64,000 bases of DNA from Carex sylvatica. Lineage: Eukaryota > Streptophyta > Magnoliopsida > Poales > Cyperaceae. Below, piece after piece: positions 24,602 through 36,329 of the stretch. Position 1 is the stretch's first letter. Every line of letters begins with the position of its first letter. The notes under the pieces were generated by a model. That model searched no databases. It was given only the letters and a program-made list of their open reading frames with translations, and was not told the DNA's origin. The stretch spans positions 1 through 64,000 of the forward strand of contig CAXKVR010000328.1 of the NCBI GenBank assembly GCA_964058845.1. The letters are read 5' to 3'. Position numbers and translations under genes: made by a program.

Positions 24602-25569
24602 CTGTAACAAAGCCGGTACATCATTAATTAACATCATGCGGTAATACAAATGTTAACTTTAAAAAAAATAGAATAATCATCCTTTGATTTACAGCAAGAG
24701 GCAGCCAAAGCAATTATATTAGCAATTAATACTTGAGAGAATTTTACAGAAACATTTAAAATTTACTCTATTTCTTTCCAACCCAAATATTCCAAAAAAC
24801 TGTTCATAGTTCAATTAACACTGTCTTTCAAAGGAATTAAGGCATCTATATACATAAATCCTCTATGGTAGAAATTGAACAAAAACTAGTTAGGCCTGAT
24901 ATGCAAGTGAATAAGCAGTAACATATATCATGTTGATGTTTTAAGACACTATAGTCTCCATGGCTAGCAAGGAATCTACTGATGCAGAAACAAGGCAAAT
25001 TTTTTTATGCAGTTAATATTCTAATACAGAAATTTTCAAGGAACAAACCGAAAAAAAAAACTACAAAATTTTATAAATTTTTATTTAATAATTGTTGCAA
25101 TATTTTTCATAATTGCCAAAAGAGAGCCTTGTAGCATGTGCTAGATGCACTAGAAAATACTTTTTAATCACGACAAAGCATTTAATTCAGTAATTCATTC
25201 TTAGTCTTATTCAACCATGTACTTGATCTTTAATTTATGAATGAATAACAAAAGATAACCCAAAAAAAATCGTATAAGTACTGGAGTAACCATATACTTA
25301 ATCTTCTATGATGTTTTCACATTAAGTTAATTATTTTGTAGCATTTTGTTCTTAAAGTATCTGCCATGGGTATTCTCATTATCACAATAGTGATTTCTAA
25401 CATGTGGGTCCACAGAAGTTAAAAATTAGGTATTATTCTAGCTAGAGGAGAAAAGAACTGGCAATGAGGGAGAAACTGGCTTGGGATTCCAAAAAGTCTT
25501 ACCATAAATTGACAACTGGTAGTCGGACATCTAAGTTTTACATATGCATGACAAATAAAAAAAGAATAA

Positions 25570-25859
25570 GAGCATCTCCAATCCAGCAATTGAAATTAAT
25601 TGCTAAATAACAATTATGAAAATTTTAGAAATTAAGCAATTCACTCCTACATTGATACAATCAACCAAACAATCGATAATTAAACACTTAACCAATAAAA
25701 ATTAAACATTTGGCCAACTCATCTTTAGAAAAGGATTTCTTATTAAGCAATTCTTTTCAACAATTGCTAAATAAGCAATAGCCATACAACCCAGCAATTA
25801 CAAAAGCAATTGACACATCAGCATAAGCAATCCATAAGCAATCACTGTTGGAGATGCTC
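25570..25859. mobile_element. Tourist-like (PIF/Harbinger) MITE
   Basis: The termini are GAGCATCTCCAA and its inverted copy TTGGAGATGCTC. Both sides are flanked by TAA (25567-25569 and 25860-25862), the trinucleotide duplication of PIF/Harbinger elements. Length is 290 bp, with an interior of AGCAATT/AATTGCT motifs. Non-coding. Confidence 0.85.
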
Positions 25860-26140
25860 TAAGGGCACATCTTAACTCCTATAATAACTCGCATAATAAA
25901 ATATAAGTATGGTTTTTGTTACCTGAGTTTGCCATTTGCTGTTGCTTCTTCATTTCCTAAACCACTCATGCTGATTCGTTCTACAATAGTAGAGAATTTT
26001 TGGTCCCTTATGAGTGGAACAATTGAGAAAACACAACAGAATGATAAAAAAATGTAATAAATTTTGGAAGAGATGTGAATAACCGATGTCAGACTTATAT
26101 ATAGATGATCTAGCTAGCCCATGGTTATATTGTAATCGGT

Positions 26141-27300
26141 GCACGAAACTAGATTTAATTTGTACACGAAAATGGTAAGCATTGTGATTTGTTGTGTCTT
26201 GGTATAAGTAAAGTACTTGACTAGTACTTAATTTATTTATTGATTTAAGGCTCACTAATCAAATCAGTAACCTCCATCGCTATGCTTAAAAAATGACTCT
26301 TGGGAAAACTTATTAAAATATTATAAGGGTTATGTACGACCTATACATATTGTTTGATTCAAAAATTCTACTTATGTGGAACTTTCATATATAGGATCAG
26401 TGTAGCATACATTATTGTAAGAGATGATGTTACAAAATTTCTGGAAAAAGGATGATCATACAAGATGATATTACATTTCAAGATAAAAGACATATTTTTC
26501 TTACCTGGACTTGCTCCATATGGCATAAGCCCTCAGGAGTTCATGCCTGTAAGTATCGACTTTGTGCTTCTCCTCAGATCAACCCTTCGTTTCTCTTGCT
26601 AGGTCTGAAAATTGCACGAGAGAAAAGAACTTGCTGCTGGATTTTGAGCCGGAGAGATCAGGGAGGTCAGAGATCTACTAATAGCGGATAATCTTTAGGG
26701 TATTCAGAGAGGTATCAAGAGAGGGGTTGTAGAGATTAAGGTCGGTGGGCTGATCTGATCTGAGAGAGGAGAGGAGATTGATGCCGCTTTGATAGCGAGA
26801 CAGGCTGAAGGGAAGAGATCGGGATTGAAGGAGAGGAGAAAGCGAGGTGGGAAGCTGATATGGAAAAGGAAGAGAGGAAGAGGGGAGGAGTTTAATAGAT
26901 CGAGAAAAGCGGACAAAACGAGGCATGGAAAAAGAACAGGTGTCGAAAGACGACAAGTGAGCAACGCATAGGGATCAATCATCAACTGTCAAAAAAAGAT
27001 CGGACGAAAGCAGCCACCCTTGCTACTCTAGGTTACCAGTACAAAAACTATCCAAAATTATATATATAAAATAAATGTAATAGAGTGGTTACCCAAAGGC
27101 CATACCTATATTACGCAATGTATGGCATGAATCTCAACAAAGAAACAAGCAATACAAGTTTTCCCATTTATTGCATTTGCATTTTCAATGGAAAACTGAA
27201 ATGTTTCCTATTAAAATGCCTTTTCAGACCGGAGAAGAATTAGCTAGAATATCTTAATGTATTTTATCTCAATTTCCTATTAAATATGAGTGTGTATATA
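26141..27300. other. Gene-free stretch with a purine-rich block
   Basis: 26640-26960 is GA-rich and stays open in several frames on both strands. That is a composition effect without domains. No gene is called. Confidence 0.4.
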
Positions 27301-27450
27301 TGAGATATCTCATATTTTGCGTGACTGACGTGTCCGGTGCCTATTCGGGATAGCGAGGGTGGCAGTATTATTTGAGCTTTGAGATTTGTGCAGAATGTAT
27401 TTGAACGGTTGAGATTCTCCAAAAAGTCACGCAAAATATGAGATATCTCA
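27301..27450. mobile_element. 150-bp foldback element with perfect 26-bp inverted ends
   Basis: Positions 27301-27326 are the exact reverse complement of 27425-27450. Each end starts with the self-palindrome TGAGATATCTCA followed by TATTTTGCGTGACT. No convincing target duplication flanks it, so the superfamily is unassigned. Confidence 0.65.
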
Positions 27451-28035
27451 GAGGATGCGAATTCATTAAATACTTGGGATTTCTTTGCATGACAGGGAAA
27501 TGAAATGTTTAGACTGGAGTTTTACAAGAACTGTCTTCTGAAGTAGAAGAATCAAAAGGTAGCTTCTCTTTCAAAGTCAATTTCTCTCTCTTGTCACATG
27601 TAAATATAGTGCGTGATGAGCAAATTATTATGGTCTTATTTTAATTATTAATGTTATCATTTATGGTGTTTGAAATATATGTACTTATGTTCGTTGTTAC
27701 CCAGAAGATCATTTTGAAAAAGCAAGTAAAAAAAATGGATTGATTAATCTGAAAATATTGCATATTCATCAATTTGAAGGTTGTTTTCTGAAGGAATTAT
27801 TAAGCTATATGTTGAATTTAGTTTATTATTGACAATTGTATGCTGTTTCAATTGAATTTAATTAGTTTATTGGCTTTGATAATTTATCTAAAGCCAAAAG
27901 AGGATTCACAATCAATTGCCGATACAAGGCTTATATTAGAGGATTTTTATCATATTATTGCTTGTCTACATTGCTTATCTCTGCATGCTCACATGTCATA
28001 TGTTTTGCGCAAACCAATGTAAGAGAGAAGAATTA

Positions 28036-28221
28036 GGAAATAAATCTGCTGTGATTCTAAAGGGATCGCAGGACTCTGTGATTTCAAATCTAACCTTTCA
28101 TTTTTTGGAATGGACAAATCTCAACACTTATTTTTATGCACGAATCTCTAAATAGATAAATGGATGGATTTGAAATAACAAGATCCTGCGATCCCTTTCG
28201 AATCACAGCAGATTTATTTCC
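28036..28221. mobile_element. Mutator-like MITE with perfect 9-bp TSD
   Basis: The inverted ends begin GGAAATAAATCTGCTGTG and extend over about 50 bases with few differences. GAAGAATTA is duplicated exactly at 28027-28035 and 28222-28230. Length is 186 bp and it is non-coding. It is nearly a pure hairpin. Confidence 0.85.
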
Positions 28222-28338
28222 GAAGAATTAAGGTTAACCCCAACCCCAAATGAGGGATATATGTCCACGAAAATATCTAGAGTTTTAGCAAGCAAAATAG
28301 AAATCTAAAATTGACCCAAAAATATATATATATATATA

Positions 28339-28545
28339 GAGTAAGGCTACTATATTTTGCAAATTAAAGTGGGTGTTTTGATTTACACTCAAATCTCTAG
28401 TTTCAAAGTTCAAAACGTCAATTTGAACTGTTCAAGTTGATATCCATATTAAATTGTGCTTGGAGATCAAATTTTATATTTTTTGAAAAATGTATTACTA
28501 TTTTTTTAGAATTTTTCAAAATTAGTGTTTTTAGAAAATTTTGGA
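28339..28545. repeat. One-armed copy of the (TA)n foldback MITE
   Basis: From GTAAGGCTACTATATTTTGC through GTGCTTGGAGATCAAATTT this matches the left arm of the 14071-15889 element. It again abuts a TATATA/GAG run. The right arm is missing, and LINE-derived sequence begins soon after. Confidence 0.75.
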
Positions 28546-28599
28546 CCATCGAAAACTCAGTCAAACACTGTTCAACCTAGTTTTGAAGAAAATATTGCA

Positions 28600-29585
28600 T
28601 GGGCACGAGACTCGGATGAGTCTCGGATCGGACCCAACCAATACCGAGTTGACTCCGCCGAGTTTCTAAACATGGCGGTAACCCTAGGTATTTGATAGGT
28701 AACTCTGCGACTGGACATGATAATATGCCCTGTACAATTGGTAGGAGACCATTATGTATCGATACCTAGTTTTTGCTTTTATTAATTTTCAAACCTGTCA
28801 ATTTCCCATATAGTCTCAATATCATTGATATTACCTTAATATTTGTTGGGTGTGCCTCAGAGTAGATGACTGTATTGTCCGCAAATTGTATTGCTTGAGT
28901 CGGTATTCATACTGTCTGGTGCATGATGGTTTGAACTCTTAATGAACCATTGGAGTTCATTGAGTCGGTATTCATACTGTGTGGTGCATGATGGTTTGAA
29001 CTCTTAATGAACCATTGGAGTTCATCCGCCACTAGTATAAACAAAAAACAACAGCGGTGACAAGGGATCACCCTGTCGCAGGCCCTGCTGATGTGTAAAG
29101 TATCTAGTCATCCCCCTATTTACTCTTACCACTGATGATGACAACTGCAAAATGTTAATTACCGCGGATAACCATCTTACTGTAGTTGGCAATGAGTAGG
29201 TTGTCATAAAACACTAATCAACTGTATCAGACGCTTTGGTGAAGTCCACCTTGAATATAATTGCCGGTATTTTGTTTTTATTTGAGAATTTCAGGAGCTC
29301 TCTTGCCACTAAAAAATTTTCTATAATGGATCAGCCCTTGATGAATGTCGTCTGCTCTGTACTGACAAACCTGCGAAGGTGCGGCTGCAATCTTTTTGAT
29401 AGAATTTTAGAAATAATTTTAATTACTTTGTTTATAATGCTTATCGTCCAAAAATCTCCGACATCCACCGCTCCCTTTTGTTTGTAACGCTTATGGACGG
29501 TAGCACAGTTGACTAGAAGAAAAGGTTCTAGGATGTTAGCACAGTTTGCTGCGAGACCAAAGCCTAAAGATAGTCCAAACAAAAG
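28600..29585 (-). pseudogene. LINE reverse transcriptase fragment
   Basis: Minus strand, 29582 downward: NKVIKIISKILSKRLQPHL then EQTTFIKG. Next comes VDFTKASDTVD near 29225-29260, the first catalytic Asp region, and then LRQGDPLSPLLF near 29050-29080. These are the standard order of non-LTR reverse transcriptase motifs. Frame changes and stops separate them. A 65-bp tandem duplication (28896-28960 and 28961-29025) adds a further shift. Neither the endonuclease nor the zf-RVT region is present. Confidence 0.8.
28896..29025. repeat. 65-bp tandem duplication inside the LINE
   Basis: Two units, starting at 28896 and 28961 with TGAGTCGGTATTCATACTGT, are near identical (one obvious difference, TCTGG against TGTGG). 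The unit length is not a multiple of three. Confidence 0.9.
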
Positions 29586-29719
29586 AGGTACCAGATCCTA
29601 TGTTTTTCATTTTATAGAGGATTAAAAAGTATTGATGCATAAAATAAATTACAATTTTTCAATTTATATGGGGACTTAGCCCCGTTTTTTCTACACATAA
29701 ATCCGACCCTGCCTCAGAC

Positions 29720-30561
29720 TATTATTTATATCTAGTACGCCGAGGCATAATTCAAGACAGAAATTATAATATTCTGTCCACCTCAAGGCATTCAGATAAC
29801 ACAAGAAAATAAAAATACAAGGAATCTAACAACAAGCAATATATTTAAGAAACAAAAGGTTGGCAACTCCCTCAAACGTTGCAGTTTACTTCACAGACTA
29901 CTACATGAAACTTTTGGGGAAGTATTAGATAGTTCAAGTCTATTAACAGAACTATATGGAAATATTAAATAAAAAAATCAAGCAACCAGAGAGAGAGAGA
30001 TGACTTAATAGAAACTTCTTTTTTGGATAAAACTGGGAAAAAAACATCCCTCCGATTTCATTGAAATCAGCATAACCTAGTACCAGTAATATCATTTTAA
30101 GTTATAGTACGATATTACATTGTTCTAGAAAACCTATAATAAGGCCTGTATATAAATATTTTTACAACAAAAAGCCCTTAAACAAATGAAGATTTTGAAG
30201 CACATCATCAATTTGCTTTCCACACCCAAGTTTGAAAGAGCTGCTAAGTTGTACTACCTCCTCTGCATCTGAAATGGCCTGTAAAAAATCCGGTAGATCA
30301 TTAACATCATGTGGTAATACTAACTTGTAAAAAAAGATGAATAATCATCCTTTGTTTTAGCCCACAAGGCTGCCAAAGCAATTATACTAGCACTTTAATA
30401 CTTGAGATTAATTTACAGAAACATTCTTAAAATTTACTCTATTTCTCTCCAATCCAATTATTCGAAAAAACTGTTCCCCTGATTAGTTCAATTAACAGTC
30501 CTTCAAAGGAATTAAGGCATCTATATACATAAATCCTCTATGGTAGAAATTGAACAACATA
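29720..30561. repeat. Duplicated segment C (3' flank of the intact F-box gene)
   Basis: 29720-29960 aligns with 11110-11420, and 30110-30290 with 11740-11910 and 24430-24605. This ties the intact F-box locus to the eroded duplicates. Confidence 0.65.
30162..30278 (-). other. Candidate terminal exon of the F-box gene (copy 3)
   Basis: An acceptor-like TTTTTTACAG is followed by GCCATTTCAGATGCAGAGG. It reads AISDAEEVVQL then FKLGCGKQIDDVLQNLHLF for 38 codons to a stop at 30162-30164. It would join the F-box frame in phase if the donor were TAT|GTATAC near 30605. A stronger donor two bases away (ATATG|GTATGT) would instead give a short, early-ended tail. Conservation of this block in three copies supports a transcribed exon, but coding use is uncertain. 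Confidence 0.4.
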
Positions 30562-30563
30562 AA

Positions 30564-31733
30564 CTAGTTAGGTCTGATCTGCAAGTCAAAAATGAATTTG
30601 TATACATACCATATAAAGTTTGAACAGTGACTAATGAGATAGCTGGAAAGGGAAAATGGACCGATATAATTTTTTCTGTATGGAGCAGTGCGTCGGTAGA
30701 TAATCTCAGGATGATGATAATATGAATTTGTGGGTGCAAGGTTTGGGCGGTGAGAACCGTAAACATCGATGTCTGGCTCAAACCTTTCGTAATAATAAAT
30801 GGATTGCGGCAAGATTGAAGGAGAAACTGAAGTAGATAAAGATAGGCATTGGTTGTCTGACGCAAAAATAGTGCGATCAGGAGGTATGGTGGTTGGGATG
30901 AGCCTCCTATTCAACACATCAATCTCGTATACTTCAAAGTGTAAACCCAATAAGGGCAGCACATTCTGGCATTTCCGTAGGAGTAACATTTTTCCTCCAT
31001 ACTCAAGAAGACCATGATACAAGGGATAACTGAAGGTCGGGATCCGAGTTGTCAAGTTGAGTTTTGGATCCAAACTAGGCCCAATAGTTGCTTCCTCAAG
31101 CTCAAACTGCAATAATTCTCCAGTGTTGTGATCAGCTGCATACAGCTGGCCTTGAAAGGAGAGAGTGGAAGTACAACTGACCTCATAATCCGTACCAAAC
31201 CATCTGTTGCCTCTTATCCTCGCAAATGCAACTTTACGACATCTTTGAAAGAAGAAAACAACAATGGAAGATGAGAGGAAGTTCACACTACTTGGCTCAA
31301 TCATGATGGAAAGAAGGGAATCCACCTTAGGCAATTGAGTAATAGATAATGTGAATGGGTGGAGAAGACATAATTCACCCGTATTCTTTCTGAGCAGTAC
31401 AAGGAGCCCATCAGCAGAAGATATTGGCGTGTAACCCTCACGGAACTGCGGAATGTCGACAAGAAGGCAGCGTCCACTTGAGATATTAAAGAACGTACTC
31501 CAATCTTTAATCCCACGAGGGGAATACTTCTCACGTTTACCAGAGATGATCATGATCCAATTTCGTGGCCGAAAGAGGCTCTCAATGTTGGAGGGAGGAG
31601 CAGTAGATTGCCTCCAACCAGGACAAACTGCACGAAAGCGGATGTACTCTGTTACATCCTCAGAAAGTAGAAAGTTGGAGATGATCGCCACTATGAGTTC
31701 AGGGAGTGAAGACCAATTCCTTCTCTCCATCAT
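30564..31733 (-). CDS. F-box protein with DUF295-like C-terminal region
   Basis: This is the only host-type gene here that is open throughout, with 389 residues from the ATG at 31733 (a second ATG follows directly). Residues 5-45 form the F-box (NWSSLPELIVAIISNFL, then YIRFRAVCPGWRQS). This motif binds SKP1-type partners in SCF ubiquitin ligases. Residues about 90-340 fit the DUF295 beta-propeller-like family, with HPFTLSITQLP, GQLYAADHNTGELLQFEL and GLHFEVYEID. No substrate can be inferred. The last residues (after NFIW) may be intron read-through, because GTATGT/GTATAC donors occur there and a conserved exon-like block follows at 30278. Upstream, 31734-31850 is AT-rich leader or promoter. 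It is a distant paralogue of the broken gene at 17693-18768. Confidence 0.85.
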   Translation of the reverse strand: MMERRNWSSLPELIVAIISNFLLSEDVTEYIRFRAVCPGWRQSTAPPSNIESLFRPRNWIMIISGKREKYSPRGIKDWSTFFNISSGRCLLVDIPQFREGYTPISSADGLLVLLRKNTGELCLLHPFTLSITQLPKVDSLLSIMIEPSSVNFLSSSIVVFFFQRCRKVAFARIRGNRWFGTDYEVSCTSTLSFQGQLYAADHNTGELLQFELEEATIGPSLDPKLNLTTRIPTFSYPLYHGLLEYGGKMLLLRKCQNVLPLLGLHFEVYEIDVLNRRLIPTTIPPDRTIFASDNQCLSLSTSVSPSILPQSIYYYERFEPDIDVYGSHRPNLAPTNSYYHHPEIIYRRTAPYRKNYIGPFSLSSYLISHCSNFIWYVYKFIFDLQIRPN

Positions 31734-31749
31734 CGTCGTGTTGGTCTCC

Positions 31750-32439
31750 TGAATTAAAAATTTAAAATAGGGTCATTGCCAAGTTAACTTAAAAGTACAT
31801 GGAAAGAATTACAAAAAAAGCTAACATCCCTTGATCTTTAATTCCTTACCTATATGAAAATTTGAAAGTAGTATGAGCCACATATTAAAAAAAAAAAAAA
31901 AAAGGCTCCCGAAATAGCGAGGTATATCCACTGGGTACATGGTGCATGTTTATTGTCCCACCCCGAGCATTTCATGCTCCATCCAATGCATGTGTTACAC
32001 ATGAAGATTACTTTCGGGTGGGGTTTAAATTGGTGGCATGACCAGCAGAAAATTTGGCAGGTTGCTATTGATGGGTGAGACTGAACATAGGACATTTAAT
32101 GTGGGATGAGTCACAGCAGTTTACATATATAAAGCATGCTCATATAGCAGTGTTATAAGAACCGGATCGGGCCAGCGTTTAACCGGAAAAAACCAGAACC
32201 GGTCACCTATCCGGTCAGTTTTGCAATCAGATCGTTTCAGATAATGAACTGGTCAAAAAGGTTAAACCGTCTGGCTCAAAACAGATTCTTTAGATCTCCT
32301 CTGATATCATATTCCCCTTTCCTTTCTCAATCAAATCTCTTCATCCTCCGATTTCTTGACTTTTGGAAATAGATTTTTTTTTTTTAATTTCCTTCAAATC
32401 TCTTCTTTGTAGAGATGGAAACCATAGAAGATTGAAATA
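31750..32439. other. Upstream region with a one-ended MITE-like terminus
   Basis: CAGTGTTATAAGAACCGG at about 32149 followed by CCGGT-rich sequence looks like the end of a hAT-type MITE (compare CAGTGTTTTAA at 56358). No partner end was found. Otherwise no gene. Confidence 0.35.
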
Positions 32440-32575
32440 TACCCTCGCGGATAGTATTCACGAAGGATACTGTCGGTATATCCTCGCAGATACTCCCGTC
32501 GCTAATAGAAAAAGCACTTTTCTGTCACATATAGTCACTTTTTACCCTCGCAGATACTGTCCCATTATTGTAGTA
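32440..32575. repeat. Mini-CACTA-related remnant
   Basis: CCCGTCGCTAATAGAAAAA, TCACTTTTTACCCTCGCAGA and the end TTATTGTAGTA match the family of the 163-bp element at 37483-37645. Ends have decayed and no target duplication was found. Confidence 0.5.
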
Positions 32576-33009
32576 TATTTCAATCTCTTCTCTGATTGGC
32601 TGTGGGTGAATTTCGTTTTCAACACTTTGTTTGAAATAAAATCACAAAAGAAGCTATTGAGATCAAGAACTGTAAGTAATTTTATGAATGTTTTGTGTTA
32701 TTTTTATTGAATAGACCCATGCATATAAGATGTTTGATGAAACGCTCAAACCAAAGAGCATGTTGGTTATGTCCCTGCCAAAGCTAGCTGGTACTAAGAA
32801 AATCAGAAACTCAAACTGTTTTTGAAGTTACTTTGAAGTTCTAATATGTGTACTAGATCATGAGGAACAGTTGCTGGTACAAGTTTTCTTTTATTTGAAC
32901 TAATATTGAATTTAATTGATTTTTAGAAACTGTACCAGTACATCCTATTGCAATTTAGGGACCTTTATGCAAATTTCTGAACTAAGAATGTTTATTATGT
33001 AAATCTTGC

Positions 33010-33420
33010 GATCAAGGCTCTGTAGAATCATCCTTTCAACTATTTTTCGAATGCCAGAAAGCATTACAGGTGCAATCTAGGATGGTTTTTAAGCTGGGGG
33101 TGCAAATCATGCAAGCAGGTGAGACAGTGCAGCAAATCTTTATCAATTCAAGGCAACATGCATTAAGAAAAGGTATGAATAAAATGAATGGAGTGTGTTC
33201 TTCTCATCGACATGTTGGAGTTTTTGGAAGCAACAGAATAAGATCCTGTTTGAAGGGAAGGTAGTTCCTGCTAATGTGCTCGCGGGGCACAATTCCAGAG
33301 GCATTTATTTGGGAGAGATTTTGTTGAATAATAATTTTTGCAAGGCCTACATCTTCGTGGTCTTTTTGATGTATTTTTTTTAGATTTCAATTTCTTGTAA
33401 TTAAAGCTGAATAATTATAC
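33010..33420 (+). pseudogene. LINE 3' fragment (zf-RVT tail)
   Basis: The translation around 33015-33170 gives SSFQLFFECQKALQVQ, the end of a zf-RVT region. After a frame change it gives STCWSFWKQQNKILFEGK, the usual Trp-rich LINE tail. A broken 5'-truncated copy without reverse transcriptase. Confidence 0.6.
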
Positions 33421-33429
33421 CCTTTTAAT

Positions 33430-34554
33430 CTTTTTGTTTTTAAGAAACTAACAATAAAATTAAATTCCCAGAATACCTAATACGACTTATTAAACAAAAA
33501 TGCCAGAAGCTTTACATCAACCCATGCCAACTGAATTTAGTAGTCTAGCACTTAGATTCTTCTATTTTTTGTGTGTGATTTTTTGAAAGTAACCCTAGAG
33601 AAAAATATAACATATAAGAAATACAATAGCAAGCTCGGCAGAGTAAGAAATGAATACATGTGGTGGAGGTTGATGATTAGAATTCTCTTCTCCAAACAAG
33701 GCTTGGCGTTGGGTCTTCCGTCCTCGGCGCCCCATATTTGTTGAAGCTAGCTAGATGCTAGAGTCTAAAGTGGTGGCCTGGTGGGTACTGTGAGTAGGCG
33801 ACGGGTGGTTAGGGAATCAAACGAGAGATGGATTCTGACACTAGGGCAGTCGATCGCCTGCTGGCTTTGTTGTTTGCTTGATCGGAAGTACCGACAAACA
33901 CTTAATTCCATATTTTTGGTAGCCCAGTGTCAGTATGAAGAGAGCCCGTGGGCCCAGTTTTATTTTTCTTTTATTCTTTTTACTGTTTTAAGAAAGGGAA
34001 CACTTAGCATTGCAGAAATATATATATATATATATATGTACTTCCGCAAATTCCAACTTTTTTTGTGCACTTTGTACTTTAAAACATGCATGGTGCTTTG
34101 CTATGGACTGTTAAAAAAAAAAAAAAAAAATCCATTGGTATTGGAAAGTCTAATGCTGTTTTAATGACTTTTAGGTTGAATGACGTTATGTATTATGTAT
34201 GATAATTTTTAAATAATTTTTCAAATTTGGACCTTACAAAAAGGAATAACTTGCGCAGTATAGAAAACAGATTGCATATGTAGTTTTATTAAATTGTTTT
34301 GTATCAATCAAACAATGGAAAATTTGACGAACTGATCTGCTTTTTGAAGAAATCAAATAAAATATTCTCTCTCTAAGACTGCTCTAAACAGGGTAAAATC
34401 GTCATTAAAGGAAAGAGAAGGGAAGTAAAAGCCATTTCTATTGGATCATATATCCAACGTTGAACATATATATAATATAATTATGAATTATATACTGTCA
34501 TATATGATTATCACAATTAAATGATATAATATAGAATTAAGATATTAGACAATC
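33430..34554. other. Gene-free stretch with duplicated segment D
   Basis: 33915-33990 matches 12185-12250 and 34060-34290 matches 12885-13110, so segment D continues the duplicated pattern. A (TA)n run lies at about 34020-34035. No gene. Confidence 0.5.
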
Positions 34555-34802
34555 CACTACTAGAATCGTAACTTATTGCATGCCCTGAAAAATGACTTGT
34601 TACAAGGAGATACGCTTATAACAAACCTACAAACACTTGTTGCATGCGCTTACCCTTGCAACAACTTTCCTCACAACTGCTAAGTAGTTGCAAGGACTCC
34701 TTTACAACAGACTTGTTGCAAGCCCATATCCTTGCAACAAGGGCGCATGCAACTACTTTCAGAGTTGACCACGTTTATAGTATTTGCAAGAAGAGACAGC
34801 AT

Positions 34803-35012
34803 GGGCCCCATCTGGTTATTTGTAAGGAGAGCTTTAGCGGGTCCCACCTGACTAATTGCAAGGATAGAAATTGTGGATCCTACTGGACTATATGCAAGGC
34901 TAACAATCGTGAGTCCCACTGGACTATATGCAAAGCTAACAATTTTGGGTCCTACTGAACTATATGCAAGGCAAGGGAGTATGGGTCCCACCTGACTATT
35001 AGCATGGGAAGA
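34803..35012. repeat. 36-bp tandem repeat, about six units
   Basis: Units begin near 34803, 34839, 34875, 34910, 34947 and 34982. Each has a GGGTCCCAC-type start and a GACTATATGCAAGG-type end. The array is the subterminal zone of CACTA-3. Open frames across it on both strands arise from the period being a multiple of three. Confidence 0.8.
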
Positions 35013-36329
35013 TTATTAGCTTATTGCATTGGTGATTATTGACATATTGTGAATGCAGTTCATACTATTTGCATGGAAATACCAACGTATATAATAACAG
35101 GAAATAGCTGGAAATTAACATTGCTCCAATTCTACAATCCTCCCTCCCTGTACCAATCTGGTACCAGCCCAGTGATTTTTTACAATTTCCAGTTTTTCAT
35201 TCAACAACATTCACATAAAACACATTGAAACATAAGTATAAAGCAACTAATAATCATTGACCAACATAGTATAGTCATCTTACATTGAACCAAATTTAAA
35301 AAAGAAGTACAACAATATCATTGATAATAAAAGAGTTAGCTTCTAAATATACCCAAAATGTGTCCACCTATCAAGCATTAACAAAATAAACTCACCCCTA
35401 TAAGTTAGCAAAATATATCCACAATATAACCAAAATACTTTACCCTAAATATCGACAACCCCACTAGACATCCTTGGTTCATGTCGAAGTTGGATTTGCC
35501 TACCATTGGACATTGCGGCATCATTACCTGCAATTTCTTGTGCATCTTGAGAAGTCAGCGGTGCTTGGAATGACACTTATGGATTTGGTTGTTGGTTCTA
35601 TAAATCAAATTTTAATGTTAGAGCATATTCTTTTATAAAAAATAATTATGTAGTACAAGCCTGTCAGAAGTAACTTATTATTCATTATTATTAGTACACA
35701 CTTTTCTTTGAGCTGGTTTTCGTACATTTAAGGAGTATATATAGAAGGGTCCCTGTTAGTTCAATTTTGATACCAGTGGCAGTACTGGATTGGTACTAAC
35801 AAAGCAGCACCAAACTAGGCACCTTAAAAATCGATCGTTTGCATCTTACATCTTACCATTATATTGAAAAATACTCAATGGTACCATTACCCATTAATAT
35901 GGTACCCATTATTGTGGAACATCTAATTCTTTCAATTTGCAGTCTTAGATGTTATTTTCATAAGAATTGTAATATTCAACCAACATTGTAAATGTACTAA
36001 CTGGATTGAATTCCATTTGCACACTTGAAGGTAGTTCCTGAGATGGTTGAGAGGGTGTACCTTGAACCTAAGAATTATAAGTGGAAGTGCGATGTTAGAA
36101 TATGTCCAGCACAACATGGCTGGTTCAGACTTGTAACAGCTACATCCCATAGATTTTTATCTTAAAATGGTACCTACAAAGAACCCATATTCCCTGCAGT
36201 ACCATCTTGTGGTGGTTCAGGACTGCTAGCTAGTTCCTAAGAAAAAAAATTATATGTCAGAATACATGAACACAAGAACCCTGTTATTTTAAAAGCCTAA
36301 AAGAATCCAGATTTTGCTCAAACTAACCT

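Larger units (their letters stand above)
23222..26140. repeat. Duplicated segment B (paralogue of 8.2-12.2 kb)
   Basis: 23228-23290, 24030-24150, 24437-24605, 25120-25540 and 25920-26140 align in the same order and orientation with blocks of segment A. They carry frequent small differences. B lacks the hAT element found in A at 8293-9011 and has its own Tourist-like MITE. Its right part resembles a promoter region (GACTTATATATAGATGATC occurs near 26093, with a related block near 10498). No intact gene remains. Confidence 0.65.

Noticed and set aside
26640..26985. Overlapping open frames on both strands
   Set aside because: The block is GA-rich, so stops are rare by composition. The translations are low-complexity RKGE/SLPF text without domains.
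34644..34991. Open frames on both strands with repeated HWTICKAN-like units
   Set aside because: They are created by the 36-bp tandem repeat of CACTA-3, whose period is a multiple of three.
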